DNA of 64,000 nucleotides, taken from Nemopilema nomurai (lineage: Eukaryota > Cnidaria > Scyphozoa > Rhizostomeae > Rhizostomatidae). The translations under genes were made by a program, and so were the position numbers. The notes under the pieces were generated by a model. The model saw nothing but the letters and a program-made list of their open reading frames with translations. It was not told the DNA's origin and ran no database searches. Positions within the stretch are counted from its first letter, which is position 1. The number at the start of each line of letters is the position of its first letter. Where the stretch lies: positions 183,365 to 247,364 of the forward strand of contig ML133482.1 of the NCBI GenBank assembly GCA_003864495.1, written 5' to 3'. Below are positions 9,284 to 23,000 of the stretch, in pieces.

Positions 9284-10456
9284 TTATGTCAATGATACTC
9301 TACAGTGTTCAGGAATACAATCTAAAAGTCCTTTTGACTCGAGCCAGTTTCTATTGAACAAGCGGGCAAAATATCTTTGTCCTGTGTCACAAAGACAAGT
9401 GACAATTGTATGACCGGGCCCAAGTTCCTTGGCAAGGTCTACAGCAGCAGCAACATTTAGCCCAGAAGATGCACCAACAAAGAAACCCTCGCTGTGCAAA
9501 AGGTCAAATGTCATTCTAACAGATTTTGTGTCCTCTATATGCAAAGCAAAATCTATTGGGGCACCTTCCACGTTCTGTGTGACCCTGCCTTGACCAATGC
9601 CTTCTGTAATTGAACCAGAACCAGTGCGCTCTATCTTTCCAGTTGTGAAATATGAATAAAGCACACTTCCTTGGGGATCCGCACAAACAACCTTGATATC
9701 CTTGTTCCTTTCTTTAAGGAACATCCCACAACCAGCCAATGTTCCACCAGTGCCAGTGCCAAAAATAATAGCATCAACTTTGCCATTTGTTTGTTCCCAT
9801 ATTTCTGGGCCAGTGGTTTTATAATGTGCTTTTCTGTTGGCTCTATTATCAAACTGGTTTGTCCAGGCGGCATTATCTGTTGACTCTGCGTAGGCCATTG
9901 CCAGCTTGTTGAAATTGCGTGGATCATCAAATGGGGCACGTGGAACAGGTCTGACATCTGCACCAACTACTTTAAGGGCATCCATCTTTTCTTGCGACTG
10001 GTCATCTGGGATAAAGATGACACATTTGTACCCCAGGGCAAGGCACATATGAGCCAGTCCAATACCAGTGTTTCCTGCGGTCCCTTCAACAATTGTCCCT
10101 CCTGGTCCAATAAGGCCCTTTTCCTCTGCGTCTCTTATTAAATACAACGCAGCTCTATCTTTCACTGAGCCACCAGGATTCAGGAACTCAGCCTTCACCA
10201 TGATGTTACATCCAGTTTGAGCACTTAACTTCTCCAGCTTGATAAGCGGTGTATTTCCAACCGTGCCTTTGAACCCATTGAAGACATTTGTTTTAACAAT
10301 ACCATCACTTTTACTTCTAGATTGGTTTGTCCGAGAAATGATCGTTCTTTGCACTCTAATGGCGCTCTTCCACGGAAAGCGACATACTAGGCGGTTCGCC
10401 ATTTTCAGAAGTTGCACTTTGGACTCAAGATGGTGCCGAGGACGAGGCAATTTCAA
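9284..10456 (-). CDS. PLP-dependent cysteine synthase, mitochondrial-type, intronless
   Basis: An intact 390-codon frame from ATG 10456; a second in-frame ATG at 10402 (MANRLVCRFPWK) starts a basic, Ser/Arg-rich leader typical of a mitochondrial presequence and may be the true start. It is a fold-type II PLP enzyme: NTPLIKLEKL, then NPGGSVKDRAA with the Schiff-base lysine (K99 from the first ATG), TAGNTGIGL, which binds substrate carboxylate, and GTGTGGT (about 233-239), which binds the PLP phosphate. The C-terminus (FNRNWLESKGL) is the kind seen in fungal mitochondrial cysteine synthases such as yeast MCY1. No CBS regulatory domain or N-terminal haem motif is present, so it is not a full cystathionine beta-synthase. 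Likely reaction: sulfide plus an activated serine gives cysteine. There is no intron, unlike the multi-exon genes nearby. Confidence 0.88.
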   Translation of the reverse strand: MKLPRPRHHLESKVQLLKMANRLVCRFPWKSAIRVQRTIISRTNQSRSKSDGIVKTNVFNGFKGTVGNTPLIKLEKLSAQTGCNIMVKAEFLNPGGSVKDRAALYLIRDAEEKGLIGPGGTIVEGTAGNTGIGLAHMCLALGYKCVIFIPDDQSQEKMDALKVVGADVRPVPRAPFDDPRNFNKLAMAYAESTDNAAWTNQFDNRANRKAHYKTTGPEIWEQTNGKVDAIIFGTGTGGTLAGCGMFLKERNKDIKVVCADPQGSVLYSYFTTGKIERTGSGSITEGIGQGRVTQNVEGAPIDFALHIEDTKSVRMTFDLLHSEGFFVGASSGLNVAAAVDLAKELGPGHTIVTCLCDTGQRYFARLFNRNWLESKGLLDCIPEHCRVSLT

Positions 10457-11012
10457 TAGGGGAAGTATATTGTAGCCCTGTCGTTATAGTTAAAGTAGTT
10501 ATAGTAGCATGCAATGAATGATTCACGTCCCCTTCTCTGGTTATTGCGTACTTGGCAACTCCCTTTTTCATTGGCTCTCATTGTAGTCTATTCATAGAAG
10601 TTCTTTTTGTCTGCCTTTACTTTGTAAACTTATTTTTCTTTGCGTATGTCATGGGAGTTTTGCCAAAAGATAAGTGAAAACACTTACTTAATCTTTAATA
10701 TCATCTATCAATGCTACAGTTGAGTGCAGTAATTCAAGTTTCCATCTAAGATTAGAAAACCTTCTTTGAATTGGTTCTGAAGGAATTTAGCCTAATACGT
10801 TTCGTGACAAGAATAGAATGTTCCAACTGATTTCGTTGAGAAAAGCACACATACTGTTATCTTCAAAACACAATCAGGCTGGAAATCTAATTAGCTGAGC
10901 TTTTTAATTAATATTGCTGTCTCTAAATGACTCTGAAAGCCAAGTAGTGCAGCCGCTAAGCAGTTGAATTGTGCATTTTATGATACAAGCATGAAATTTG
11001 GTACAAGTACAC
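10457..11012. other. Upstream flank of the cysteine synthase gene
   Basis: Unique AT-rich sequence that should include the promoter of the minus-strand cysteine synthase. No exon or repeat was identified. Confidence 0.4.
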
Positions 11013-11489
11013 AGTTTGACACGCTGATTAAGATGAGAGGCAGACCCCACTTCCAAAATGCCCCCAAAAGCTATTTTTAGACTGGGGTACCTGTACCCAG
11101 ACCTTTTTGGCCTCTCTCCATATCTTTTAAACTATGCAAGATTTAAATCTGAAAATTAGTTTTGTAGCGTAATTTGTCATGCTGATTAAGATGAGATGCA
11201 GACCCCACTTCAAAAATGCCCCCAAAAGCTATTTTTAGACTGGGTTACCTGTACCCAGACCTTTTTGGCCTCTCTCCATATCTTTTAAACTATGCAAGAC
11301 ATAAATCTGAAAATTAGTTTTCTGGCGTAATTGGTCATGCTGATTAAGATGAGATGCAGACCCCACTTCAAAAATGCCCCCAAAAGCTATTTTTAGACTG
11401 GGGTACCTGTACCCGGACCTTTTTGGCCTCTCTCCATATCTTTTAAACTATGCAAGACATAAATCTGAAAATTAGTTTTCTGGCGTAAT
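11013..11489. repeat. 158-bp tandem repeat, three copies
   Basis: The motif GCTGATTAAGATGAGA recurs at about 11023, 11181 and 11339, exactly 158 bp apart. Each copy includes GACCCCACTTC, a GGTACCTGTACCC-like palindrome (copy 2 has a mismatch) and TGGCCTCTCTCCATATC. The three copies are highly similar, so expansion is recent. Confidence 0.92.
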
Positions 11490-14400
11490 CTCCTCCCTTC
11501 TCCCTCTCTCTGCCGTGCCTAGGCTACATGCTACATGCATCACCGAACGAGACTGAAACAAAATGGCTGGATAACCTGATAAAAATTGTGCAAGAAGATG
11601 ATGATTTGCTTTTAATTTTCTATTCGATTTACTATTGAGACTATATGTGTATATGCAAGCGCGTAGACTACATTTATACACTTCCATCTTGCAAAGAGCG
11701 TCAGTTCTAATGTTGCTATTTGTACAGATGGAGAAAAGGACTGGAAAAAAAACAGAGAAAAGTGAGAACTGTCATTTCAAGCGGTTAACTTTGGGAACTG
11801 TGTTACGAGTATCATGGATGTTAAGCTCGCTGCAACACCCGGAGTTGGCTAGCAGTGGAAAAGGTCGAAGTTAATTGCTTGGTCACGTGCATCTTATATG
11901 TATGATTGTTTTTTATATGGTAAAATGGATTACCGAGTAAAGATTTGAAATATCAGTACTTTTGTTAATCATTCTTATATATTTATTATACTTGGCGGGC
12001 TACATGCTTATTATTATATATCACAACTCTCCAACAGTTTCTGGCTTTTCTTTTTCTCCATAATTGTAGGTGTTTACTATTTTCCTTGCGTCATATTGTT
12101 TTAAATCACCCATCTTCATTGCGTTATTCTTTAACTTCCTTTAAGATTCCGAGGCCCTTTTCAAATTCCCTACAAACTTAGATATGTATGTTCAGATTGC
12201 ATTAAAACACATAATGAAAAAAATTCATTTCTTAGCAAGCTACGTCGTCAAGTTGGGCTAAGTCCACATATCTAAACACAATTCTATTCTTTGAAGCATA
12301 AAGAGTTCGTTCTTTTATTTTGACTTTTCTGGAAGGTGTGAAATGGACGCTGATTGGTCTTTAAGCAGCCAATCATGTGGTCCTCTTATATACCTCTAGT
12401 GGTTTTCTAGTAGTTACTTTGCCAGCTTTGTCACTTTTCGACTTGTGCGCACTTCAAGGACTGGCCCACAAAAATGCTTTTAGAATGCAAATATTATGTT
12501 TCCACTGTTCTCTGCTATTTCTAGACTCCACAGTACCAATCTTCTGTTCACGTATATTTCATTCATGTATTCTAGATGTCAACTGCCAACTTAAAGGCCA
12601 GCTGACATGAGTGGCTAGTTAAAATATCTAAACGAAAAGTTTGAGTGGCTCTTATAAACAGGAGTGAACGAATCAACATGTGTATAAGCTTGACATGCAC
12701 AGTAGCCCTACGAAAATCAAAAAGAATTTTCTTATGCCAAAGGTGAAGTCGGAGAAAGACTTCTGAAGGGCTGGTCTTTTTATATTTCCATGCAGCACAA
12801 AACATATATCTGTGCATTTGGGGATAATAACTTGCAGGAAATGCAGTGCTAAGATCACTACTCTCATTAATTTTAGTACTAGACTCAGTTCAGCAAGACT
12901 CAAGATTAAAAGTATAGCCCCAAGGATTGAAATTCTACGGTACATTTCAAATCCAGAAAGATGCTCATTGCAACCTGCTCATTGTTACTGAAACGTAATA
13001 GCCATTGAGTTGGTAACAGTGCTACTGCCTAAAATTGGCGATGCCGCTATAAACAAAGCTGCTAAGGTAGACAAATAATTTTGGAAGCTTTGCATAAACA
13101 TTTTATCTAGGCTTTGAGTACTGAGAAAAGTTAGCTCCTTAGAAGAACATGATTACACTAACTAATTACATCAAAGTATAATTAAGAAAATCTAATTCAA
13201 AACTTGAAAAGGAAAGGAAAAATCGAAACAACTGAGCATATTCCTGTCTACCTCATACATGGATTCTTATTCCTATTTAGCGAACTGAGCAAAAGCTTAA
13301 AGAAAGGTGAAGGATATTTCTAGAAAGAAATTGAGCATACTGAGGCCCAATTTTGATAATTGTTATAACAATAGAAGACACGCATAGGGAAGTTGTTGGT
13401 GAACAGTCAGGGGAGATCGAAAGAAAGAATAAGCCATCTTCTCTTTAGGCCTCGATGTAGCAAGGTAACCCTGTAGGCATATGCATTGCTTCTACTTGGT
13501 AAAAGAAATCAACGATTACTGCCTCCAAGTGCATGTCTTGAATGGCGTTTCGTCTATGAACGGCTCTCTATAGCTCGATCCAAGCGAACGCAGGTTAAAG
13601 GTTTCTTACAAGCAAAATGTGGAACTCTTCAAGAAGCTTCGTTTTCAATAGCACTGTATCGAATTTAAGAAATTAATCTTTCAGTATGAACTGACTACAA
13701 ACTGATGCGCGTATTTTACTGTGTTGGCTGGAGGGGCATGGAATTCACAGAACTTTTCTTACGTATTCTTAGCACGAACGAATTGGCACCGCATCTCTTG
13801 AAACTTTATCTATAAGGCAGGGACGTAGGAAGCATCTTAAAGGTGGGGCCAGACTAAAAGTTGAGCACATGACCACCACCATGTTTGGATCCTGAAGGGA
13901 ATCTTTTGCATTTTTGCCAGAAAGTGGGAAGTTCTGACCCATCCACTTTAGTGGCCCTTACGTCACTGCCAGATGGCAACTGTTTCACCTTCCGATTTCC
14001 GTTTTCCGATGTGAATCCGATTTCACCTTCCCATTTGGTTGTGCACGGTCCATGTTTCAACGTGCCATTAATGTGTAGCGGCAAAAATCAGAGTGCCAAA
14101 TCGACATTAAGCTCTTTCTCTCTTTCTCGCGAGACAGTTTCATTCATTAAGGCTGCTCTAAATATTCCGGTATTTTTATTTTTATAGGCAAGGGCAGGTT
14201 CATGGCTGAATGAAGTAGGCTAGCCTCGGTAGGCAATCTTTTACGCTTCATGCAGTTCCCGCTAAGTATTATTCATTGGGCTACATTGCTAATGAAGAGC
14301 CGAAATTATGCATGTTGCTACGGTTCGTGTGCACGAGTGTATTTGCGCATTGGAGTTAATGAAGGTGTATTCTATACGTGTAATACAATTAACGAGAACT

Positions 14401-14547
14401 TGATAGAGCAAGCATCTTACTGCAAGTTCAGGGGGTAGCCGTTATTCAGTCCTACCTGCTTAATCAATTAAGCTTAATGCAAATCCAAGAGTGTGGTATT
14501 AATTCGATACCCAATACATCTAGCTGGGTAGAGCCTAGCCTGAGTGC
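11490..14547. other. Intergenic, no gene recognised
   Basis: Only short open frames with no recognisable protein signature. A minus-strand frame at 12673-12945 is hydrophobic but has no family signature. Confidence 0.5.
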
Positions 14548-14680
14548 AGCCTCTACTGTTAATGCGGAGGAAGACGGAGGGGAGGAGGAAACAGCGCAAG
14601 ATTTCACTGATTTGCGCTCACTGTTTGCATTGGGGAGATCCTCCTCCCCTCCGTCTTCCTCCGCATTAACAGTAGAGGCT
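14548..14680. repeat. Perfect 42-nt inverted repeat (hairpin element)
   Basis: The arms 14548-14589 and 14639-14680 are exact reverse complements (AGCCTCTACTGTTAATGCGG and onward). The 49-nt loop holds a further partial palindrome (AGCGCAA / TTGCGCT), so nearly the whole 133 nt can fold back. This suggests a very small fold-back element or an inverted duplication. The 69-codon open frame across it is a by-product. Confidence 0.9.
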
Positions 14681-17600
14681 AGGTAGAGCCAGGTAATCTA
14701 ACGCATCAGATGGGTGACTCACAAACGCAGGGAAAAGGGAATGAAGTTGTAGAGATGAATCGCCAGCAGAGGCTAAAAAGGTGTTTTCCTACCTTTCTTT
14801 TAATGATTTCCTCCTCCATCACCATGACTGCAAGACACTTTATGAAGAAATTTCTCCTTCGGACTTTTGGCTAGTTGTCCGCCTACAGATGAGAAATGAC
14901 AGAAATTGCATTTATTACGTATATATCAAAGCTTTTCGTACAACGCTAGAGAACAGTCGTCAATTCATCTGGGCCTAGCCTAAGCGGGTACCGCTTTTTA
15001 TTAAAAAGTTCTTTTGATTTTTCTCTATATTAATCAGAGACAATACAAAATCGCCAAATGTTCCTAGTGTCTCCTATGTGGATGATGGTAAACCGGAGAT
15101 TTGGGGGGAATTGCGCCCAGTGGGGTAGAGCTATCAAAATAACAAGGGGAGCTCTTGCACAAAATATTGCTACCCTGGGTAGTGAGTCTGGTACCCAGGA
15201 TAAAAATATTAAGACACAATAGAAAACAAAGAAGTTTGCCAATTTTCCGCGTTAGCAAGGGGACTCAGGCCCCTCTAAGCTCCCTAGCTCTAAAACCCTA
15301 ATTACATCCTATCCCCTTACCACGCTCAATAAATCGCTCTTTAAATCCTATATTCGATAAAAGCTAATGTTGAGGTCGATTTAGGCGTTAAAGATCTTGC
15401 TGCATGTTTAAGTAAAGATGCAGCTAGAAGACACAGTTAAGCAATGGCAAAATCAACGCATTATTTTGATTTCTACAGATAACATAAACTTGACAGAAAA
15501 TCGAAGTCCTGCTTGAGCTACCTGCTGGCCGCTAGACTACAACATCATCTTTGCACCTCAAAGATCCACAGTCTTATTGCCATTTCCTTAGGTGACTGGG
15601 TGTTTGTGTTTAGGTATGGGGACAGAGTGACTTTGAATAGTGCAATCTAACCAATCAAGCCCATTTCCTAATCCTGGATGTCCTGTGGAAGCTTCATTCG
15701 TTTCTTTAATATCCAGCAAATGTTCTGCTATTGTTTTGCTGGCGACAAAATCTCTACCACGTTGTTGTGGTTGTGGTTGGGGCTACGGAGATAGGTTGGT
15801 ATCTCGTATCTTTTCAAAAAAGAAATACTCAATACTTATAAACTACTCCCTTTTGTGCTTCTGCCACCCAATGAACGTAGGGCAACAGTAAATTAGCAAT
15901 GATTTCGAAAGACAGAGGAAGTGCGTTTCTTTCAAGTGGCATTAAAGCCCATTCATACTCGGAGCGTGGCCGCCATGACTCCACAGTTCTCCATTCAGGG
16001 ATTAACGTAGCCCTCACGGGACACTTTGTTTAATAAGTACCCCAGAATTCAGTTTGAATGACATGTTGAAAGAGGTCAGTGGTCTGGTTTAAGCAGAGTG
16101 AGACTGACAGTGTTGGAAGCTCGCATGGAAAGGCAAATCTGAAGGTAATGATTTATAAAGAATTTTAGATTCACATTAATTCTATAATATTGATTAGTTA
16201 AGCAGACTATAGAAGCGGTTTAACTAGACGTGTGTAAAATGTGACTCAGATTGGCTGTATAGTTGGCTCTGAAGTTGAACTTGGCTTTCACCTCAGCAAG
16301 ACTGAGGAGTTGTTAGCCAGTTGTTTAATCGACAAGCACAAGGCTTTATTTTGGAATAACCTAAACAAAAGTGTGCAGATAGGCTACTGGATTAATGTAG
16401 CAAAAATTATTTTGACTTCAGGAGAGAATAGAATAGTGAGGAAATTTTATAAATTTAGAGTTTTTAACAAGTAGCTGCTCAAAGTGTTCAGAAATCCACT
16501 TTATCGATGAAGGAAGCGAAAATTTATCACAGGCTAATACAATCGAAGCCCGATAGAACCTCGATAGAACTTTATTATTGATACTGAGGTAGGGAGAACT
16601 TAATTGCGTTATAGATTGCAATGGAAATTTATGGCTAATTATAACAATATAAAAAGTGGAACTGGAGACTGAGAAGTGGTTCTGGGCATCGACTATGCAA
16701 ACCACCGTAAGTATAGCATTACAGAAATGACCGATTGGTGTGCATTACCTTTTTGACATTTTGTTACATCTGTTGGCTCTTAAAGCAAGATCTCTCGAAT
16801 TCCAGGGCAAGTCAAATACCACACTCTCGCTAAAGATATCTAGGCCACAGAATAGAGATTCTCTAATCTGTGTCGTTGAAATACTGAAGAGATTAACTCT
16901 GATTGTGTTGCTCAAAATCAAACAACGTCTTTAAAATATGACAGCAAGGTATTGCAACTGCCTCTAGTAGCCTTCCCCATCTTATCTATTTATTTATTTA
17001 TAACCAGCATAGCTTTTCAGACAGCATTCTATTTTACGTAGCCCAAAGAGGTTATTAAAGTTGTCCATTCGCATCGGTCTTGTGCATAGCAATGCAGGTA
17101 ACGCAGATACAGAGCAGAGCATCTTACTTCCTTTTATCAAAAACGGAGGCAGGGGCTGAAAGAAATAGAAAAGTACCAAGTGCTTGATATATTGCAAAAC
17201 AACTTGGAGTAGCAGCTCTATCCAGCAAGTCGATCTTGGCAGATAAATTTTCTAAACTATGGGCTTTGGATCGATACTAGGCTCAAAGAGAGTCCGTGGG
17301 TGGTTCAAAAAGTGGTTCAATTAATCAAAAGAGTTAGAGGCAGATTTTAGAGGCTCTTAAGGGATTTTTAGGGGTGACTTTAAATAACTCTCAAGTTAGA
17401 CCAAGTTGAGTTGACCTTATTGCGCAATCAAGATTCTGTGAAAACCCCAGATACGTTGTTCCATCTCCAGACAATTTCTCTTTAAAAGCGGAAGACAAGC
17501 TGTGGATATTTGCTTGTTCAAGTCAATTTTGCGTAGTTTGTCCCACATTTTTCCAACAAGGATTCTCCCAGAGTATTGACAGTAAACCCATTGAACAAAT

Positions 17601-20038
17601 ATGTGAAATTAAGTTTATTGTGCAATGCTTTTCAATGGAGAAAAGCCACGCAGCAATGAATTACTATTCATTCCCCCAAGCTGGGTTTCTGGCTTATCAG
17701 TTGACATTGGCCATTCATCTGGTTCGTTTCCTTTTCTCTCCCAAAGCCGCAAAGTAATTACCAAAATAAACAGAACGCGCGCGAGAAGTGTAAGTCCATA
17801 GGCAATGTATGCAGAATGAGGCAGAAACCATCAATCCTTCGACAAACAGGCCATTTCCTCGATGTTTCCGAAGTAAAGCCGTGAAGCCATGGCTCTCTTT
17901 GTTCGGTCTACTTTCGCAGGCTGTCGATCACGTGACTCTAACATCTCGACAGAGGCTCAGGCTAAAATTGGCATAGAACATGTACGAGGTTTTTATCACC
18001 TCGCCGTTATTCGTACACACCTGTATATGTGTTTGATGCCGAATTAGAATCTAGCGGAGCTATCGAAAGCAAGAAAAACAGTCTGGATACTGCGATATTA
18101 TGAATTGGCCAATTCACAAATTGATTAAGTTCAAGGGCTAAAATATTCCTGAAGAAGAAATTTTTTCGTGTGGTGATTCCCACTGAAAGTCAATGAATGC
18201 TGGGAAGGTTTCTGGATTGTCCAAGGCGGGCCCTCTCTTGCTTTGGTTACATCGAGGAATCCGCCAGGGCAGGATACAATGGTTTCGAAACTTTCGAAGC
18301 TAAGTGACCGATCAATGACCGATTTGTGTCGAGATTATGGCGTGGTCGCTGTGTTGCTCTCAGTGTCCCCGATGGCTCCCCTGCAATCGTGGTAGAAAAG
18401 AAAGCATATGACTGTGTCCTGCAAAGGGTTAGCACTTATTTGGCTGTTCACCAGGCGATAAAATGTCATATCTTTGACAGAATCAGGATAACATTACGGT
18501 TGCACTGTCACTGACCAGAGGAAGGTTGTCGAAAAACAATAGAAGCCCAAGTGCACACCTATGCCACGGTCAGTTCCTATTGTTCTGTGAGGACGGTTTA
18601 CCTGAAAGGGTGTTAATGTCTGGAGGAAGTTTAACAACTTTTCTGGACTCTGTTCTTTGACTTCTAGACGAACAGATGATATCAAGTGACTGATCATTGA
18701 TCGATTGGTGGAAATGATTTTGAACGCAAAAGATTGCTGCCTAGGATATCACAGGCCCCGGCGTTTTTACACAGAGCTGTGTTCTTTGTGCGACCAGCAT
18801 CAATCAAGCGACAAATAAATTTCAGGCTCTTAACTCATAAAGAGAAGATTGCGACATTTGTTTGAGGATATTACAATATTTGTTTCATATTGTCGTACAA
18901 GCTGTAAATCCCACTAAGGGTTCATCAGAGAGCTTGATTATTCAGCAAATCCAAGCATGCTTTGTCTCTGAACACTGAATGCAATGAAGTCATCTTTCGG
19001 TAAAAGAGCTGAAAGCTGATTTTAATAACAGTTGCAAGCCCATTCCAAATATCTCGAGCAAAAAGCGGCAGCCATAAGGAACGTAGCGATTTATTTATTT
19101 TTGTTGCAGGTTATCCATGAAAAGAGTGAGGGATTTGATGTTTGTTGCGTCGTGACGCAATACTGACCAGAAGGCTCGAGGGGACATGACTTGGTGAATC
19201 GTAAGAACATCATTTGCGGATACACGACGGGATATGCGGTAGTCAGGAGAAGGCGGACACGAAAGAGAAGTAGGGGAAATGTGAGTTGCTGATACTTCAG
19301 TTAGTTAAGATGGCTATAATATCCTTACGTCATCTGAAGGCATGGAATAACGTCATCGACAGAACTTCAGGATCAGAAATGTATACCTGTATTATGGTTG
19401 TATATTAGGGCCTTTCGATAGTGATGTCATTTTAGTAAGTTCTATCAAAGCATGAAGGAAATCATCACGGTAATACAGTATGGAATTGAACTGTGAAGTT
19501 GCCTGATAAAAATTACCGCATCAGTATTATTGGAACTTGGTTTTTAAACATTCTTTGATATTACAGGGCTGGTGAAACTGGGGGCAATCACCCCATGCGT
19601 TTTTGTAGAGTAAACTTGTTTTCAAGGTCAGATAAGAATTAGAAATAGAGAGAAGCTCATGATCCTCACATTCTCCAAAATAACAATTCTCCAGCGCCTT
19701 AATAACACCTAAAAATCAACTCGAATTATTTTTAATTGTTTACAACTTTATATCCTCATCCCCTACATCAACGGTAATATTGGACAGGCCCATACTTGTG
19801 GCGTACTCATACTCTGCTTCAAGGAGAAACATTTTTCAACGCTATGAAGTCAAGTTTTATTATCAACAAGGGCAGGCGTAAGGTTGTAACTTTCCCTTAG
19901 ACTCAATACATCTGGCAACTTTTCTTTTTATTTAAATTATTAAATCTGATAATGTATTTGCCTTGCTTTTAGTGCAGTATCTCTAGCAACTGCGAGCTCT
20001 GTGGAAGACAAGCCTGGACAAAATAAGTCGCCACAAAC
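14681..20038. other. Long gene-poor stretch upstream of the DSL-array gene
   Basis: No exon, RNA gene or named repeat could be supported. The part next to 20039 should hold the promoter of the DSL-array gene. A CTTTTAG acceptor-like site at about 19965-19972 may end an intron in its 5' UTR. Confidence 0.45.
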
Positions 20039-23000
20039 ATGAACTGCAAGAAACTCAATTTGCTGTTCCTTCTCGGGATCCTGTTCCTTCATGTAGGTGT
20101 ATAACACATTATTCCTAGTAAATGTGTCCCAACCTCTGTCTTGTCAAATGGCGGAGCCAAAAACGTCTATGTCTTGGAACTAGGTTGGATCGCTAAGCAG
20201 GGAAAGAGCACGAATTAGACAACGGCTTTCGGGGAATTTCCTGTTATCTTTACTTTCGCCTTTCCCCCAGAGAGCTGTGTTCACTAAAATCAACTTATGC
20301 TTCTATGTAGCAGCCTGTTATAATGTCGAAGGCCCAGCTTTTCAAAGATTGATTTTAGAAGATGTCAAACAAACTTATCAACAATCGAACTGGGCCTAAA
20401 CAAGAGAAAAACTCAGCTTAATGGCGTTAGTTTTTTAAAAAAAGAAGAACGATTGAAAGGACCATGATTTGAAGATTAAATTAACTAGGTAGTGAACCTT
20501 TTTGTCTCACGTCAAATGGCTCAAAGTTTTTCAATAACGGTGCTGTCTGTTACCTAAAAAAAAAATTGATACATAGAATTTTTTAAAAACGATGGCCGCA
20601 ATAGGTAGCCATTTGCCGATCAGATTACCTTGTTTTCTGAAGGACTTTTCAAGTTCCAAATTATTAAAAATTTTCCCTTTAAATTCTTCAGGCTTTGGTT
20701 CAGGGTAAAACAAAAATCACCCTGCGTCTCAAAAAGTTCGTGAATACGAATGACAAGCTTTGGGATGGAAGCAGATGCGATGGCCTTGTGGGTGGTGCAT
20801 GCGAAAACAATTTTGAGATATGTGTCAAAGGCTCTCCTCCTGTGCCAAATTCCATTAGCAGTTGTTTGTATTACAAAAAGACTTCGTCATTTAGCGGAAC
20901 AACGATCGATTTCGAGCGAACATCGACGGGAATAGTCAGAGACATCCATCTTGAATTTGATTCGTATACGGTAAGGGATTATTTAGTTATGTCTAGAAAC
21001 AAGGCTTTCGTATTACAATACATCACGGTGGCAAGAAATGGTGGAAACATAATTTTTGCTTGCTTAAAGCACATTTTAGTCCGAAACTCTTCAGAGCATG
21101 CAAATGTAAAACACTTAAGTTTTATCAGCAACCGTCTATCTATATTTGTTTTCTTTTTACCATTTTGCAATGTTTGCATACTTTGAGGAGACTCTGGCGA
21201 GACCTTCTTGTTATGAAGAAAAGCAGTAACAAGAAGATATGTTTCCGCTATTTCTTGCCATTGTGGAGATATTAATGTCTGGTTGATCTGTGCGTGGTTG
21301 ATCTACTTAATCAACTCGTACAATGCCTGCCAAAAGTCCTTTAAACACCTCAGTATTTTCTCTGGTTTTTGCATTTTTCATTTCTTTGACGCGTAACTAG
21401 TTGTTAACCCCCCTCCTCCCCCTAAAACAATGTTGGTAACAAAGTATAGCATCTAGTCAATCTGGGGGAAAAGTTTGGAGTAAAATTGACGCTTCGTTTA
21501 GCAGCAGGACAACATTGTTCGTAGAGGGGGGGGGGGTGGGTGATAAGTGAACGTGAGTCAAAGAACTGTCGTAAGTGTGCCAACAATTTTGGCAGGCATT
21601 GTATGCGTGTACACATTTCTACTTATACACACAACAACATGCCTTTGCACCATGTACACTCTTCCACTACAGGGGATGGGATTCTTCATGAAGATCATGG
21701 ACTATGACAGCTTCAGCTCACAAGACCATGTGGACAACCATGCATACGGCGAGGCATTTATACCTGGGTATAATAATCAGATTCTAAGATACACGCGCAT
21801 GTCTTATGGGTTGAGATCCAGCTCAAAGTCTACACTCAGTTTCACGGTGCAAGCCTCCTGCCTGCAGTACTATTACGGTAACACTTGCAGTACGTTTTGC
21901 AAGCCTACAAATGATGCTACAGGTCACTACACTTGTGATGCCTCTGGCAATCGTGTTTGTCTCGCAAACTGGTATCAGTTGCCTGCTTGCCTGAAGTATT
22001 GTGAACCGAAGGATGATGACACAAATGGGCACTACACTTGTGACAGTGGTGGAGACCGAGTCTGCCGGCCTAGTTGGTACAATCTTCCTGGATGCAAAAC
22101 ATTTTGTGAAGCACAAAATAACAACATAACTGGTCATTACACATGTGACATGGCGGGACAACACGTATGCCGTCCTAACTGGTACAAGCTGCAAAAGTGT
22201 CTGAATTATTGTAAAGCAAGTAATGATAGCATAAATGGTCATTACTCTTGCTTAGATAATGGAACAAGAGTATGTCACGTGAACTGGTTTAATCACCCAA
22301 ACTGTAATAGATACTGTAGTCCAAAAAATGGCACTGACGGGCATTACACATGTGCCAAAAATGGCAGTCACATATGCCTACCGAATTATTATCATGGTCC
22401 AAACTGTACCACGTACTGTGAGCCAAAGGATGATAACATTAATGGCCATTACACCTGTACCAGCGATGGTACTAGAGTTTGTCGCTCAGGCTGGTTCGTC
22501 GCGCCAAACTGTACCACGTACTGTGAGCCAGAGGATGATGACGTCAATGGTCACTACACCTGTGGAACTGATGGGGAAAGAATCTGTAGAGCGAACTGGT
22601 TCAGGAAGCCTGATTGCAAGGCATACTGTGAGGCAAAGAACACCTCAGCCGAGGGCCACTATAAATGTGACAGGAGTGGGACGCATATTTGCTTACCAGG
22701 TTGGCACAAAGCACCTGCTTGTAAGAATTACTGTGTTCCCCAGGACGATGATACCAATGGTCACTACACTTGTACAGTGAATGGGTCGCATATTTGCTTA
22801 CCAGGTTGGCACAAAGCACCTGCTTGTAAGAATTACTGTGTTCCCCAGGACGATGATACCAATGGTCACTACACTTGTACAGTGAATGGGTCGCATATTT
22901 GCTTACCAGGTTGGCACAAAGCACCTGCTTGTAAGAATTACTGTGTTCCCCAGGACGATGATGCCAATGGTCACTACACTTGTACTGTGAATGGGTCGCA

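Noticed and set aside
9284..10456. Calling the gene cystathionine beta-synthase
   Set aside because: No N-terminal haem motif and no C-terminal CBS domains; the ending matches mitochondrial cysteine synthases.
12673..12945. Hydrophobic 90-codon minus-strand frame
   Set aside because: AT-rich random frames are often hydrophobic; no family motif or splice context.
14477..14686. 69-codon open frame with Glu-rich middle
   Set aside because: Covers the perfect hairpin; composition follows the repeat.
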